From: Anaeramoeba ignava
Lineage: Eukaryota; Metamonada; Anaeramoebidae
Length of the DNA: 64,000 nt
Direction of reading: 5' to 3'
Assembly (NCBI GenBank): GCA_028826165.1
Contig: JAPDFW010000099.1
Location: 124,001 to 188,000 of the forward strand
The notes beneath the pieces are model-generated. The model had not been told where the DNA came from. It saw nothing but the letters and a program-made list of their open reading frames with translations, and made no database searches. Position numbers and translations under genes: made by a program. Positions 29,343 through 40,664 of the stretch are shown one piece after another (within the stretch, counting starts at the first letter, position 1; each line of letters begins with the position of its first letter).

Positions 29343-32300
29343 ATGAATTCAAACAAAAAATTAAATAAAGTTTATAAAGCAATTAAAACAAATAATCTTA
29401 AATTTTTTGATTCAATTCCAACTTTAAGAGGCTCAAAAAAAATTGAAAAAGAAAATGAATCTTTTATATTTTATGCTCTAAAAAACAATTCATCAAATGA
29501 AATTATTCAAAAACTTATTGAAAAAGGAACAAACCTAAATTGTGTTGATTATTATAAAAATACACCTTTACATATTGCTTTACAATATAAATATTCAAAA
29601 GAAATTATTGAATTATTGATTTCCAAAGAATCTAATATTAATTCCAAAAATAAACAAAATGAAACACCTTTACATATTGCTTTACAATATCAAAATTCAA
29701 AAGAAATTATTGAATTATTAATTTCTAAAGGAGCTGATCTTAATTCCAAAAATAATAAAAATGAAACACCTTTACATATTGCTTTACAATATCAAAATTC
29801 AAATGAAATTATTGAATTATTAATTTCTAAAGGAGCTGATCTTAATTCCAAAAATATATGGTATGAAAAAACACCTTTACATATTGCTTTACAATATAAA
29901 TATTCAAAAGAAATTATTGAATTATTAATTCCCAAAGAATCTGATATTAATTCCAAAAAATAAATGGAATAAAACACCTTTACATATTGCTTTAAAAAAT
30001 GAAAATTCAAAAGAAATTATTGAATTATTAATTTCCAAAGGAGCTGATATTAATTCCAAAAGTATATGGGATGAAACACCTTTACATTTTGCATTGAAAA
30101 ATAAATATTCAAATGAAATTATTGAATTATTAATTTACAAAGGAGCTAATATTAATTCAAAAAATTATCAAAATGAAACACCTTTACATTTTGCATTGAA
30201 AAATAAATATTCAAATGAAATTATTGAATTATTAATTTACAAAGGAGCTAATCTTAATTCCAAAAATAATAAAAATGAAACACCTTTACATATTGCTTTG
30301 AAAAATCAATATTCAAATGAAATTATTGAATTATTAATTTCCAAAGAATCTAATCTTAATTCCAAAAATAATAAAAATGAAACATCTTTACATATTGCTT
30401 TACAAAATCAATATTCAAATGAAATTATTGAATTATTAATTTCCAAAGGATCTAATATTAATTCAAAAAATAGATGGAATAAAACACCTTTACATATTGC
30501 TTTACAAAATAAATATTCAAATCAAATTATTGAATTATTAATTTACAAAGAATCTGATATTAATTCCAAAAATAATCAAAATGAAATACCTTTAGATATT
30601 GCTTTACAAAATAAATATTCAAATCAAATTATTGAATTATTAATTTCCAAAGGATCTAATATTAATTTAATGCATAGATGGAATGAAATACCTTTACATA
30701 TTGCTTTACAAAATAAATATCCAAATCAAATTATTGAATTATTAATTTCCAAAGAATCTAATATTAATCCCAAAAATAATCAAAATGAAATACCTTTACA
30801 TATTGCTTTACAAAATAAATATTCAAATGAAATTATTGAATTATTAATTTCCAAAGAAGCTGATATTAATTCCAAAAATAATCAAAATGAAACACCTTTA
30901 CACATTGCTTTAAAAAATAAATATTCAAATGAAATTATCAAATTATTAATTTCCAAAGGAGTTGATATTAATTCCAAAAATAATCAAAATGAAACACCTT
31001 TACATATTGCTTTACAAAATCAATATTCAAATGAAATTATCAAATTATTAATTTCCAAAGAATCTGATATTAATTCCAAAAATAATCAAAATGAAATACC
31101 TTTACATATTGCTTTACAAAATCAATATTCAAATGAAATTATCAAATTATTAATTTCCAAAGGATCTGATATTAATTCCAAAAATAATCAAAATGAAATA
31201 CCTTTACATATTGCTTTACAAAATAAATGTTCAAATCAAATTATTGAATTATTAATTTCTAAAGGATCTGATATTAATTCCAAAAATAAACAAAATGAAA
31301 TGCCTTTACATATTGCTTTACAAAATCAATATTCAAATCAAATTATTGAATTATTAATTTCCAAAGGAGTTGATATTAATTCCAAAAATAATCAAGATGA
31401 AATACCTTTACATATTGCTTTACAAAATAAATATCCAAATCAAATTATTAAATTATTAATTTCCAAAGGAGTTGATATTAATTCCAAAAATAATCAAAAT
31501 GAAATACCTTTACATATTGCTTTACAAAATAAATATTCAAATGAAATTATTGAATTATTAATTTCTAAAGGATCTGATATTAATTCCAAAAATAATCAAA
31601 ATGAAATACCTTTACATATTGCTTTACAAAATAAAAATCCAAATGAAATTATCAAATTATTAATTTCCAAAGGAGTTGATATTAATTCCAAAAATAATCA
31701 AAATGAAATACCTTTACATATTGCTTTACAAAATAAATATTCAAATCAAATTATTGAATTATTAATTTCCAAAGATTCTAATCTTAATTCAAAAAACTAT
31801 TGGAACGAAATACCTTTACATATTGCTTTACAAAATAAAAATTCAAATCAAATTATTGAATTATTAATTTCCAAAGGAGTTGATCTTAATTCCAAAAATA
31901 ATCAAAATGAAATACCTTTACATATTGCTTTACAAAATAAAAATCCAAATGAAATTATCAAATTATTAATTTCCAAAGGATCTGATATTAATTCAAAAAA
32001 TAAACAAAATGAAATACCTTTACATATTGCTTTACAAAATAAAAATTCAAATGAAATTATTGAATTATTAATTTCCAAAGGATCTGATATTAATTCAAAA
32101 AATAATCAAAATGAAATACCTTTACATATTGCTTTACAAAATAAATATTCAAATCAAATTATTGAATTATTAATTTCCAAAGAATCTGATATTAATTCCA
32201 AAAATAATCAAAATGAAATACCTTTACATATTGCTTTACAAAATAAATATCCAAAAGAAATTATTGAATTATTAATTTCCAAAGGATCTGATATTAATTC

Positions 32301-34182
32301 CAAAAATAATCAAAATGAAACACCTTTACATATTGCTTTACAAAATAAATATTCAAATCAAATTATTGAATTATTAATTTCTAAAGGATCTGATCTTAAT
32401 TCCAAAAATAATCAAGATGAAATACCTTTACATATTGCTTTGAAAAATAAATATCCAAATCAAATTATTGAATTATTAATTTCCAAAGGATCTAATCTTA
32501 ATTCAAAAAATAATCAAAATGAAATACCTTTACATTTTGTTTTAAAAAATAAATATTCAAATCAAATTATTAAATTATTAATTTACAAAGGATCTGATCT
32601 TAATTCCAAAAATAATCAAAATGAAATACCTTTACATTTTGTTTTAAAAAATAAATATCCAAAAGAAATTATTGAATTATTAATTTCCAAAGGATCTGAT
32701 ATTAATTTAAAAATAGATGGAAATGAAATACCTTTACATTTTGCATTGAAAAATAAATATCCAAATCAAATTATTGAATTATTAATTTCTAAAGGATCTA
32801 ATATTAATTCCAAAAATAATCAAAATGAAATACCTTTACATATTGCCTTAAAAAATAAATATCCAAATCAAATTATTGAATTATTAATTTACAAAGGATC
32901 TGATATTAATTCAAAAAATAATGAAAATCAAATACCTTTACATATTGCTTTGAAAAATAAATATCTAAAAGAAATTATTGAATTATTAATTTCCAAAGGA
33001 TCTGATGTTAATTTAAAAAACCAATGGAATCAAATACCTTTACATATTGCTTTGGAAAATAAATATCCAAATGAAATTATTGAATTATTAATTTGCAAAG
33101 GATCTGATCTTAATTCAAAAAACAAATGGAATGAAATACCTTTAAATATTGCTTTAAAAAATCAAAATTCAAATGAAATTATTGAATTATTAATTTCCAA
33201 AGGATCTAATATTAATTTAAAAAGCAAATGGGATGAAATACCATTAGATATTGCTTTACAAAATAAATATTCAAATGAAATCAAAATTCTTTTAATGAGA
33301 GATTTGAATATTTTTGAATTAGAAAAAAATCGAATTACTCAAGAAATGATTGATTTATTTCCAAAAATTTATTCATTTAATGAAGATTTAAACAATTTTT
33401 TGAAATCAAATGAATTTAAAGATATTGAAATTAAAAGTAATGATGGATCAATAATCAAAGTTCATAAACAAATTTTATTAATTAGATTTAATAATAATCC
33501 AAAAATTTTAACAAAATTTATCAATATTTGCAGAAGAAAACCAAAAGAAATTATTCAATTTGCATTAAATTTTCTTTATACAGGATTTATTGATTTTGAT
33601 AAATTTATTGAAAAATTTAATCAAAAATTTATTCAAAAAAAATCACAAATTTATTCAGATTATAAATTCTTTTTTTCAAATGAAATTGAATTTGAAGAAC
33701 AAAAAAAAGAACAAGAATTAATTTTAAATGAAATTGAAAATAAAAATGAAAAATATGAAAAAATATTAATTTATGATTTATTTAAAGAAAATGGATTTGA
33801 TTCCAAATGGATTAAAGAAAAAGAAGGAATAAGAGGAATATTAAAAGATTTTGGAAAATTATATGAACAAAATGAAACCAAAGATTTTACAATAATTATT
33901 GAAGAAAAAGAAATCAAAGTTCATAAATTAATATTACAAATAAGAAGTGAATTATTCAAAGGAATGTTTTTATTAAATACATCAGATTCAACTAATCAAG
34001 TTCATGATTATTCAGAAAAATCATTTGAAACAATTAATCAATTAATTTATTTTCTTTATAATGATAAAATTGATGAAACAAAAATAACCAAAGAAAATAT
34101 TTCAGAATATATTGATATTTCAGAATATTATCAATTAAATCAAAATTCAATTTTTGATAAATTTTTACTTAATTTTGTTTAA
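29343..34182 (+). CDS. giant ankyrin-repeat / double-BTB protein, one apparent +1 frame break
   Basis: Residues 1 to about 65 are unique; about 38 near-identical 33-residue ankyrin repeats follow (core ETPLHIALQNKYSNEIIELL then ISKGSDINSKNNQN). After the last repeat come two BTB-type segments: FKDIEIKSNDGSIIKVHKQ, and DFTIIIEEKEIKVHKLILQ with RSELFKGMFLL. The open frame is split at about 29952-29961: the first part ends at AAA AAA TAA and the second continues in the +1 frame, matching the repeat consensus exactly. With that one base ignored, the product is about 1,612 residues. Ankyrin-BTB proteins are plausible scaffold or Cul3-adaptor proteins; the role here is unknown. Calling the two pieces one gene is well supported, because the repeat pattern runs unbroken across the site. 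Confidence 0.88.
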
Positions 34183-34300
34183 AAAAAAAATTTGAAGAAT
34201 AAAATTTGAATAAAATTTTTTTAATTTGAAGTTTTGAAGAAAATAATTGTTTTTCGATTATTTTTGTTTTTTGGATCAGGAATCATTTTCATGGTATTTT

Positions 34301-36487
34301 CTAAAAATCTTGGAATTGCTTTTCTGAAATTATTTCTTGGTTTATTTCTTGATTTCTTTTTAATTTGAGAATTTTCATTTCTTTTTCTGAATTTTGATCA
34401 ATAATATCAAGAATTTTTAAATCAATTTCAACTTTTTCTGGAACATTTTTGGAATGTTTAAAATCTTTAAAAGTTGTTTTTGTCCAACCTTTAATTAATC
34501 CAGGATATAATTCTGCAATGATATCTAATCTTTCACCATGAGATTGATTTAAAGAAAATGTTTTTTGTTTTTTTCATTTTCATTTTGAATTTCATTTTGA
34601 ATTTGAATTTGATTTTGATTTTGATTTTTGAAAATTGATTTTGATTTTGATTTTCTTTTTTTGTTTGTTTTTTTTTTAGAATATTGAGTGTTTTTTCCAC
34701 TATTTTGAACAAAATTCTGATTTTTTTTCTGATCTTTAATCGAAGATCGATTATCAAGATCAGAAAAATTATTTGGGTTTATTTTTCCTTTTCTTCCATC
34801 AACAGGAGCTGTTAATGAAGGAAAAGGAAAAAGATTTGAATTAGGTCGTTTTGAATTAAAATGGTTAGGTCGTTGTAAATTTTGATTTGTGGATTCAAAT
34901 TTAATTTGGTTTTGATTTGGTAATTTAATTCGATTTAGATTTTGATTTTGATTTTGATTTTTTGATTTAAATTCAAATTCAAATTGATTTTTTGATTCAA
35001 ATTTAATTTGGTTTTGATTTGATTTTGATTCAAATTGATTTTGGTTTTTTGATTCAAATTGATTTTGGTTTTTTGATTCAAATTCATTTTGATTTAGATT
35101 TGGTGATTTAGATTCAATTTCATTTTTTGATTCAAATTGATTTTGATTTGTTGATTTAATTTGATTTTGATTTATTGATTTAAATTGATTTTGATTTATT
35201 GATTCAAGTTGATTTTGATTTATTGATTTAAATTGATTTTGATTTATTGATTTAAATTGATTTTGATTTATTGATTTAAATTGATTTTGATTTATTGATT
35301 CAAATTGATTTATTGATTCAAATTGATTTTGATTTATTGATTGATTTTTTGATTGAAATTGATTTTGGATTTATTGATTCAAATTGATTTTGATTTATTG
35401 ATTTATTGATTCAAATTGATTTTGATTTTTGATTTGTTGATTTAAATTGATTTTGATTTATTGATTTAAATTGATTTTGATTTATTGATTCAATTTGATT
35501 TTGGTTTATTGATTTAAATTGATTTTGATTTATTGATTTAAATTGATTTTGATTTATTGATTCAATTTGATTTTGGTTTATTGATTTAAATTGATTTTGA
35601 TTTATTGATTTAAATTGATTTTGATTTATTGATTTAAATTGATTTGGATTTGGATTTAATAATTCAAATTGATTTTGATTTTTTGATTTAAATTTATTTG
35701 GATTTGGATTTAATAATTCAAATTGATTTTGATTTATTGATTCAAATTGATTTTGATTTATTGATTCAAATTGATTTTGATTTATTGATTCAAATTGATT
35801 TTGGTTTATTGATTTAATTTATTTTATTGATTCAAATTGATTTTGATTTATTGATTCAAATTGATTTTGGTTTATTGATTTAAGTTGATTTATTGATTCA
35901 AATTGATTTTGATTTATTGATTTAAGTTGATTTTGATCCATTGATTTAAGTTGATTTTGATTTATTGATTTGAGTTGATTTTGATTTATTGATTTGAGTT
36001 GATTTGGAAAATTATAAAGTTCAGGATCAAGTTCAAGTTCAATTTTAGGATCAAATTCAGGAACATCAAAACCTTCATCAAAATGACAAGTAGCACCAAA
36101 CAAAGGAAAAAGTTCATTATCGATAAAGCAATCTGAATTAGAAGAAGACTTTTGAATGTTATCTCCAATTCCAACTGAAGGAAAATTTGCAAAATAATTT
36201 TCAGTGTCAATTTCATTTTGACTTTGATTTAAAAAGGAAAGGTCAACAGGACTACCATTTTGACTTTGATTTAAAAAGGAAAAGTCAACAGGATTAACAT
36301 TTTGACTTTGATTTATAAAGGAAAAGTCATCAGGATTAACATTTTGGAGCTGATTGCCAATGCCAAGATCACTAACAAATTCATTATCATTTCCATTTTG
36401 ATTTTGATTTTGATTTCCATTTAGATTTCCATTTAGATTTCCATTTAGATTTTCTTTTTGAAACATTAATTCTGGAAAAGGATTCAT
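34301..36487 (-). CDS. Q/N/S-rich hypothetical protein, frame broken in its repeat
   Basis: The start at 36487 gives MNPFPELMFQKENLNGN, then SQNVNPVDFSF repeats, then a non-repetitive acidic stretch (CFIDNELFPLFGATCHFDEG). A long array of (L/F)(K/E)SINQNQ units follows to about 34.95 kb. The frame meets an in-frame TAA at 35819 and further breaks near 35.42 and 34.57 kb. Past the last break a unique C-terminal block appears: SLNQSHGERLDIIAELYPGL and IKGWTKTTFKDFK, ending at 34301. Both ends look like real protein, so this was or is one gene, but repeat slippage or assembly error has broken it. No family is recognised. Confidence 0.55.
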
Positions 36488-36655
36488 TCACCTAAAAAGA
36501 AAAAAAAACAACACAAACACAAACACAAAAAAAATAAAAAATAACAAAAAGAAATTTAATTAAAAAAAGGAAAAAAAAAATGAAAAAAAAAATTATCCAC
36601 TTTTTTAATTAAAATTTCTTTTTCTTCTTTTCCTTCTTTTCTTTTCTTTTTAAAA

Positions 36656-38441
36656 ATGAAGAATGAAATTTTATTTTTTGGTTTAAATCAATATCCAATT
36701 CTTATTAAAAAATGAACCAAAAAAAATAAAAAAACCAATTCAATTTAAATTTGAAAATGAAAATGAAAATGAAAATGAAAAACAAATTAAACAAATTTCA
36801 ACAGGAAATTATTCAACAATTTTCCTTTTTAAAAATGGAAAAGCAATAGAATATTTAAATAAGCAATATTTAAATCAAAATCCTGAAAAAATCCAAATTG
36901 AAGAAAATATTCAAAAAGTAACTATTGGTGAACGAAATGAAGCTATTTTAACAAAAGAAGGAAATGTATTTGCAAAAGGAAATAATATTAATCCAAAAAA
37001 TCTAAAAGAATTTATCAATATTTCATCATTAATTGAAGATAAAAATGATAGAATAATTCAAGATATTGTTTCTGGAGAATATTCAATTTATTTATTAACT
37101 TCAAATCAAAATGCTTATGGAATTGGTTGTAATCAATATGGTCAACTCGGTTTTGATTCTGAAACACTTAAAAAAACAAAAAAACCAATTTTAATGATGA
37201 AAAATGTTTCTAAAATATTTTCAGGAAATTATTCAAATCATGTTTTTCTTTTAAATTCAAATCAAGAATTATTTGGATGTGGAGATAATTACCGGAGTCA
37301 ACTTGGATTAGGAAATTCAATAATAAAAGAAGCAAAAATCCAAAAATTAACTAAAATCCAAAATATTCCAAAAGGCAAAATAATTGATATTAAATGTGGA
37401 TTTGGCCATTCAATAATGTTGATTGAAAATGAAAATGAAAATGAAAATGAAAATCCAAAAAGAAAACTTTATTCATGTGGGAATTATCTATATAATGGAT
37501 TTGGCAAAGATGAAGAAGATACTCATGAATTTACTGAAATCAAATCATCTTTATTTGAAAATGATAATATTCTTGATTTTTCTGTTGGATTCGATCATAC
37601 TTTGATTTTAACTTCTAAATCAAAATTAATAGTATTTGGAGATAATTTTTATGGTCAATTAGGAACTGGAGATGCAGAATATCAATCAATTCCAATTCAA
37701 ATTGAACTTCCTAAATTAAGATTTAATGAAAATATTTCAAATTATCATATTTCTTGTGGTCGTGATAGATCATTTATTTATTATTCACCTTCTTTTTCCA
37801 ATCTTGAAGAAGATTTGATAAAATTATTTGAAAGAAAAGAATTTTGTGATATTTCATTTAAAACCAAAAATGGAGAAATAATCAAAGCTCATAAATTAAT
37901 ATTAAAATATAGATTAAATCAAAATCAAAATGAAATTGAAATTGAAAAACTTCAAGAAATTATTTCAAAAAAATCAATTAAAGAATCAAATCAAATATTT
38001 GAAATGATTTATTCAAACAGAATAATAAATCCAAAATTATATTCCGAAATTAAAGAAATTATAAATTCAAATGAAAAAATTGAAGAAACAATGAAAAGAA
38101 TTTATTTAAATGAAAATGAAAATGAAAAAGATTTTATAATTGAAAGAAAAGAAAAACAATATAAATTTCCTAAATTAATATTAATAATGAGAAGTGAATT
38201 ATATCGAGGAATGTTTTTATCTGTAACAGAAGATACTTCAAATAAAGTTACAGATTATAGTGAATTAAGTAATAAATCATTCCAAATATTTGAATATTGG
38301 ATTTATTCGAATCAAATTAAAGATGAAATTCAAATTACACAAGAAATAATTAATGAAATTAAAATTAAAATTAAAATCAAAATTAAAATCAAAATCAAAA
38401 TTAAAATCAAAATTAAAATTAAAATTAAAATTAAAATTTAA
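36656..38441 (+). CDS. RCC1-repeat / BTB protein (gene B), frame break near start, altered C-terminus
   Basis: Close paralogue of genes A and C. The ATG at 36656 reads MKNEILFFGLNQYPILIK, then meets AAA AAA TGA at about 36702-36710. Skipping one base restores EPKKIKKPIQFKFENENE, collinear with gene C. From there the RCC1 repeats (LFGCGDNYRSQLGLGN, IVFGDNFYGQLGTGD) and BTB segments (FCDISFKTKNGEIIKAHKLI) are complete. The C-terminus departs from the paralogues. After TQEIINE the frame enters an AAAATT/AAAATC tract, giving (IK)n, so the last 25 or so conserved residues (GIDYFQLNQT...) are missing. Gene C starts 42 bp further on. Either a damaged paralogue or a product with a repeat-derived tail. 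Confidence 0.8.
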
Positions 38442-38453
38442 AATTTCAAAAAA

Positions 38454-38483
38454 TATTTTTTTCATTTTTTTTCTTTTTTAAAA
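38454..38483 (+). promoter_or_regulatory. pyrimidine-tract element between gene B and gene C
   Basis: The whole B-C gap is 42 bp. It ends in a T-run interrupted by CA, a second T-run with one C, then AAAA before ATG, nearly identical to the element before gene A. If C has its own promoter, it must lie here or inside gene B. Confidence 0.5.
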
Positions 38484-40337
38484 ATGAATGAAATTTTATT
38501 TTTTGGTTACAATAACGCTCCAATATTTATCAAAAATGAACCAGATAAAATAAAAAAACCAATTCAATTTAAATTTGAAAATGAAAATGAAAATGAAAAT
38601 GAAAATGAAAATGAAAATGAAAATGAAAATAAAAATGAAAATGAAAATGAAAATGAAAATGAAAATGAAAAACAAATTAAACAAATTTCATCAGGAAATT
38701 ATTCAACAATTTTCCTTTTTAAAAATGGAAAAACAATAGAATATTTACATAAGCAATATTCAAATCAAAATCCTGAAAAAATCCAAATTGAAGAAAATAT
38801 CCAAAAAGTAACTATTGGTGAACGAAATGAAGCTATTTTAACAATAGAAGGAAATGTATTTGCCAAAGGAAATAATATTAATCCAAAAAATCCAAATAAA
38901 TTTATCAATATTTCATCATTAATTGAAGATACAAATGATAGAATAATTCAAGATATTGTTTCTGGAGCTTGTTCAATTTACTTATTAATTTCAAATCAAA
39001 ATGCTTATGGAATTGGTTCAAATCAATATGGTCAAGTTGTTTTTGATTCTGAAACACTTAAAGAAACACAAAAACCAATTTTAATGATGAAAAATGTTTC
39101 TAAAATATTTTCAGGAAATAATTCAAATTTTGTTTTTCTTTTAAATTCAAATCAAGAATTATTTGGATGTGGTGATAATTTTCAGGGTCAACTTGGATTA
39201 GGAAATACAATGAATGGAAAAAAAATCCAAAAATTAACTAAAATCCAAAATATTCCAAAAGGTAAAATAATTGATATTCAATGTGGAAATGGTCATTCAA
39301 TAATGTTAATTGAAAATGAAAATGAAAATGAAAATGAAAATCCAAAAAGAAAACTTTATTCATGTGGAAATAGATACTATAATGGACTTAACAAACTTAT
39401 ATATGAATTTACTGAAATCAAATTATCTTTATTTGAAAATGATGGTAATATTCTTGATTTTTCTGTTGGATATTATCATACTTTGATTTTAACTTCCCAT
39501 TTAAAATTAATTGGATTTGGAAGCAATTCTTATGGAGAATTAGGAAATGGAGATACAGATGATCAAAGAATCCCTATTCAAATTGAACTTCCTAAATTAA
39601 GATTTAATGAAAATATTTCCAATTATCATATTTCTTGTGGAGAATTCAGATCATTTCTTTATTATTCTCCTTTTCTTTCTTCTTTTTCCAATCTTGAAGA
39701 AGATTTGATAAAATTATTTGAAAGAAAAGAATTTTGTGATATTTCATTTAAAACAGAAAATGGAGAAATAATTGAAGCTCATAAATTAATATTGAAATAT
39801 AGATTAAATCAAAATCAAAATCAAAATGAAAAACTTCAAGAAATTATTTCAAAAAAATCAATTAAAGAATCAAATCAAATATTTGAAATGATTTATTCAA
39901 ACAGAATTATAAATCCAAAATTATATTCTGAAATTAAAGAAATTATAAATTCAAATGAAAAAATTGAAGAAACAATGAAAAGAATTTATTTAAATGAAAA
40001 TGAAAATGAAAAAGATTTTATAATTGAAAGAAAAGAAAAACAATATAAATTTCCAAAATTAATATTAATAATGAGAAGTGAATTATATCGAGGAATGTTT
40101 TTATCTGTAACAAATGATACTTCAAATAAAGTTACAGATTATAGTGAATTAAGTAATAAATCATTTCAAATATTTGAATATTGGATTTATTCAAATCAAA
40201 TTAAAAATGAAATTGGAATTACAAAAGAAATTATTGATGAACTTGAAAGAGGAATTGATTATTTTCAATTAAATCAAACAAATCCAAATTTATTTGATTT
40301 ATTAATTAACAAATTTAATAATCAAAATCAAAATTAA
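38484..40337 (+). CDS. RCC1-repeat / BTB domain protein (gene C)
   Basis: Intact single-exon paralogue of A and B, 617 residues. A (GAAAAT)n run expands residues about 32-62 into (EN)n; gene A has only ENE at this site and B an intermediate length. RCC1 repeats follow (AYGIGSNQYGQVVF, LFGCGDNFQGQLGLGN, LIGFGSNSYGELGNGD), then BTB segments FCDISFKTENGEIIEAHKL and DFIIERKEKQYKFPKLIL. It ends in the conserved GIDYFQLNQTNPNLFDLL, the segment missing from B. Start and T-tract match gene A. Probable role as in gene A: adaptor or scaffold. Confidence 0.92.
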   Translation: MNEILFFGYNNAPIFIKNEPDKIKKPIQFKFENENENENENENENENENKNENENENENENEKQIKQISSGNYSTIFLFKNGKTIEYLHKQYSNQNPEKIQIEENIQKVTIGERNEAILTIEGNVFAKGNNINPKNPNKFINISSLIEDTNDRIIQDIVSGACSIYLLISNQNAYGIGSNQYGQVVFDSETLKETQKPILMMKNVSKIFSGNNSNFVFLLNSNQELFGCGDNFQGQLGLGNTMNGKKIQKLTKIQNIPKGKIIDIQCGNGHSIMLIENENENENENPKRKLYSCGNRYYNGLNKLIYEFTEIKLSLFENDGNILDFSVGYYHTLILTSHLKLIGFGSNSYGELGNGDTDDQRIPIQIELPKLRFNENISNYHISCGEFRSFLYYSPFLSSFSNLEEDLIKLFERKEFCDISFKTENGEIIEAHKLILKYRLNQNQNQNEKLQEIISKKSIKESNQIFEMIYSNRIINPKLYSEIKEIINSNEKIEETMKRIYLNENENEKDFIIERKEKQYKFPKLILIMRSELYRGMFLSVTNDTSNKVTDYSELSNKSFQIFEYWIYSNQIKNEIGITKEIIDELERGIDYFQLNQTNPNLFDLLINKFNNQNQN

Positions 40338-40553
40338 AATTAAAATTAAAATTAAAAATTAAAATCAAAATTAAAATTAAAATTAAAATTTAAATCAAAA
40401 TTAAAATTAAAATTAAAATTAAAATCAAAATTTAAATCAAAATTAAAAATTAAAATTAAAATTAAAATCAAAATTAAAATTAAAATTAAAATCAAAATTA
40501 AAATCAAAATTAAAATTAAAATTAAAATCAAAATTAAAATTAAAATTAAAAAA
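40338..40553. repeat. AAAATT/AAAATC microsatellite between convergent genes
   Basis: Immediately after the gene C stop, about 215 bp of AAAATTAAAATC units separates gene C from the converging fibronectin-III gene. Long frames through it are shadows. Confidence 0.85.
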
Positions 40554-40664
40554 AAATTTTTTGTTTTTAATGATTTTTTGGGATTCATTTTCAAAGAAAA
40601 AAAAATTGCTTTAATTTCGATTTGATTTGTTTTTGAAATGAATGAAATTGCTTTATCAGATCTT

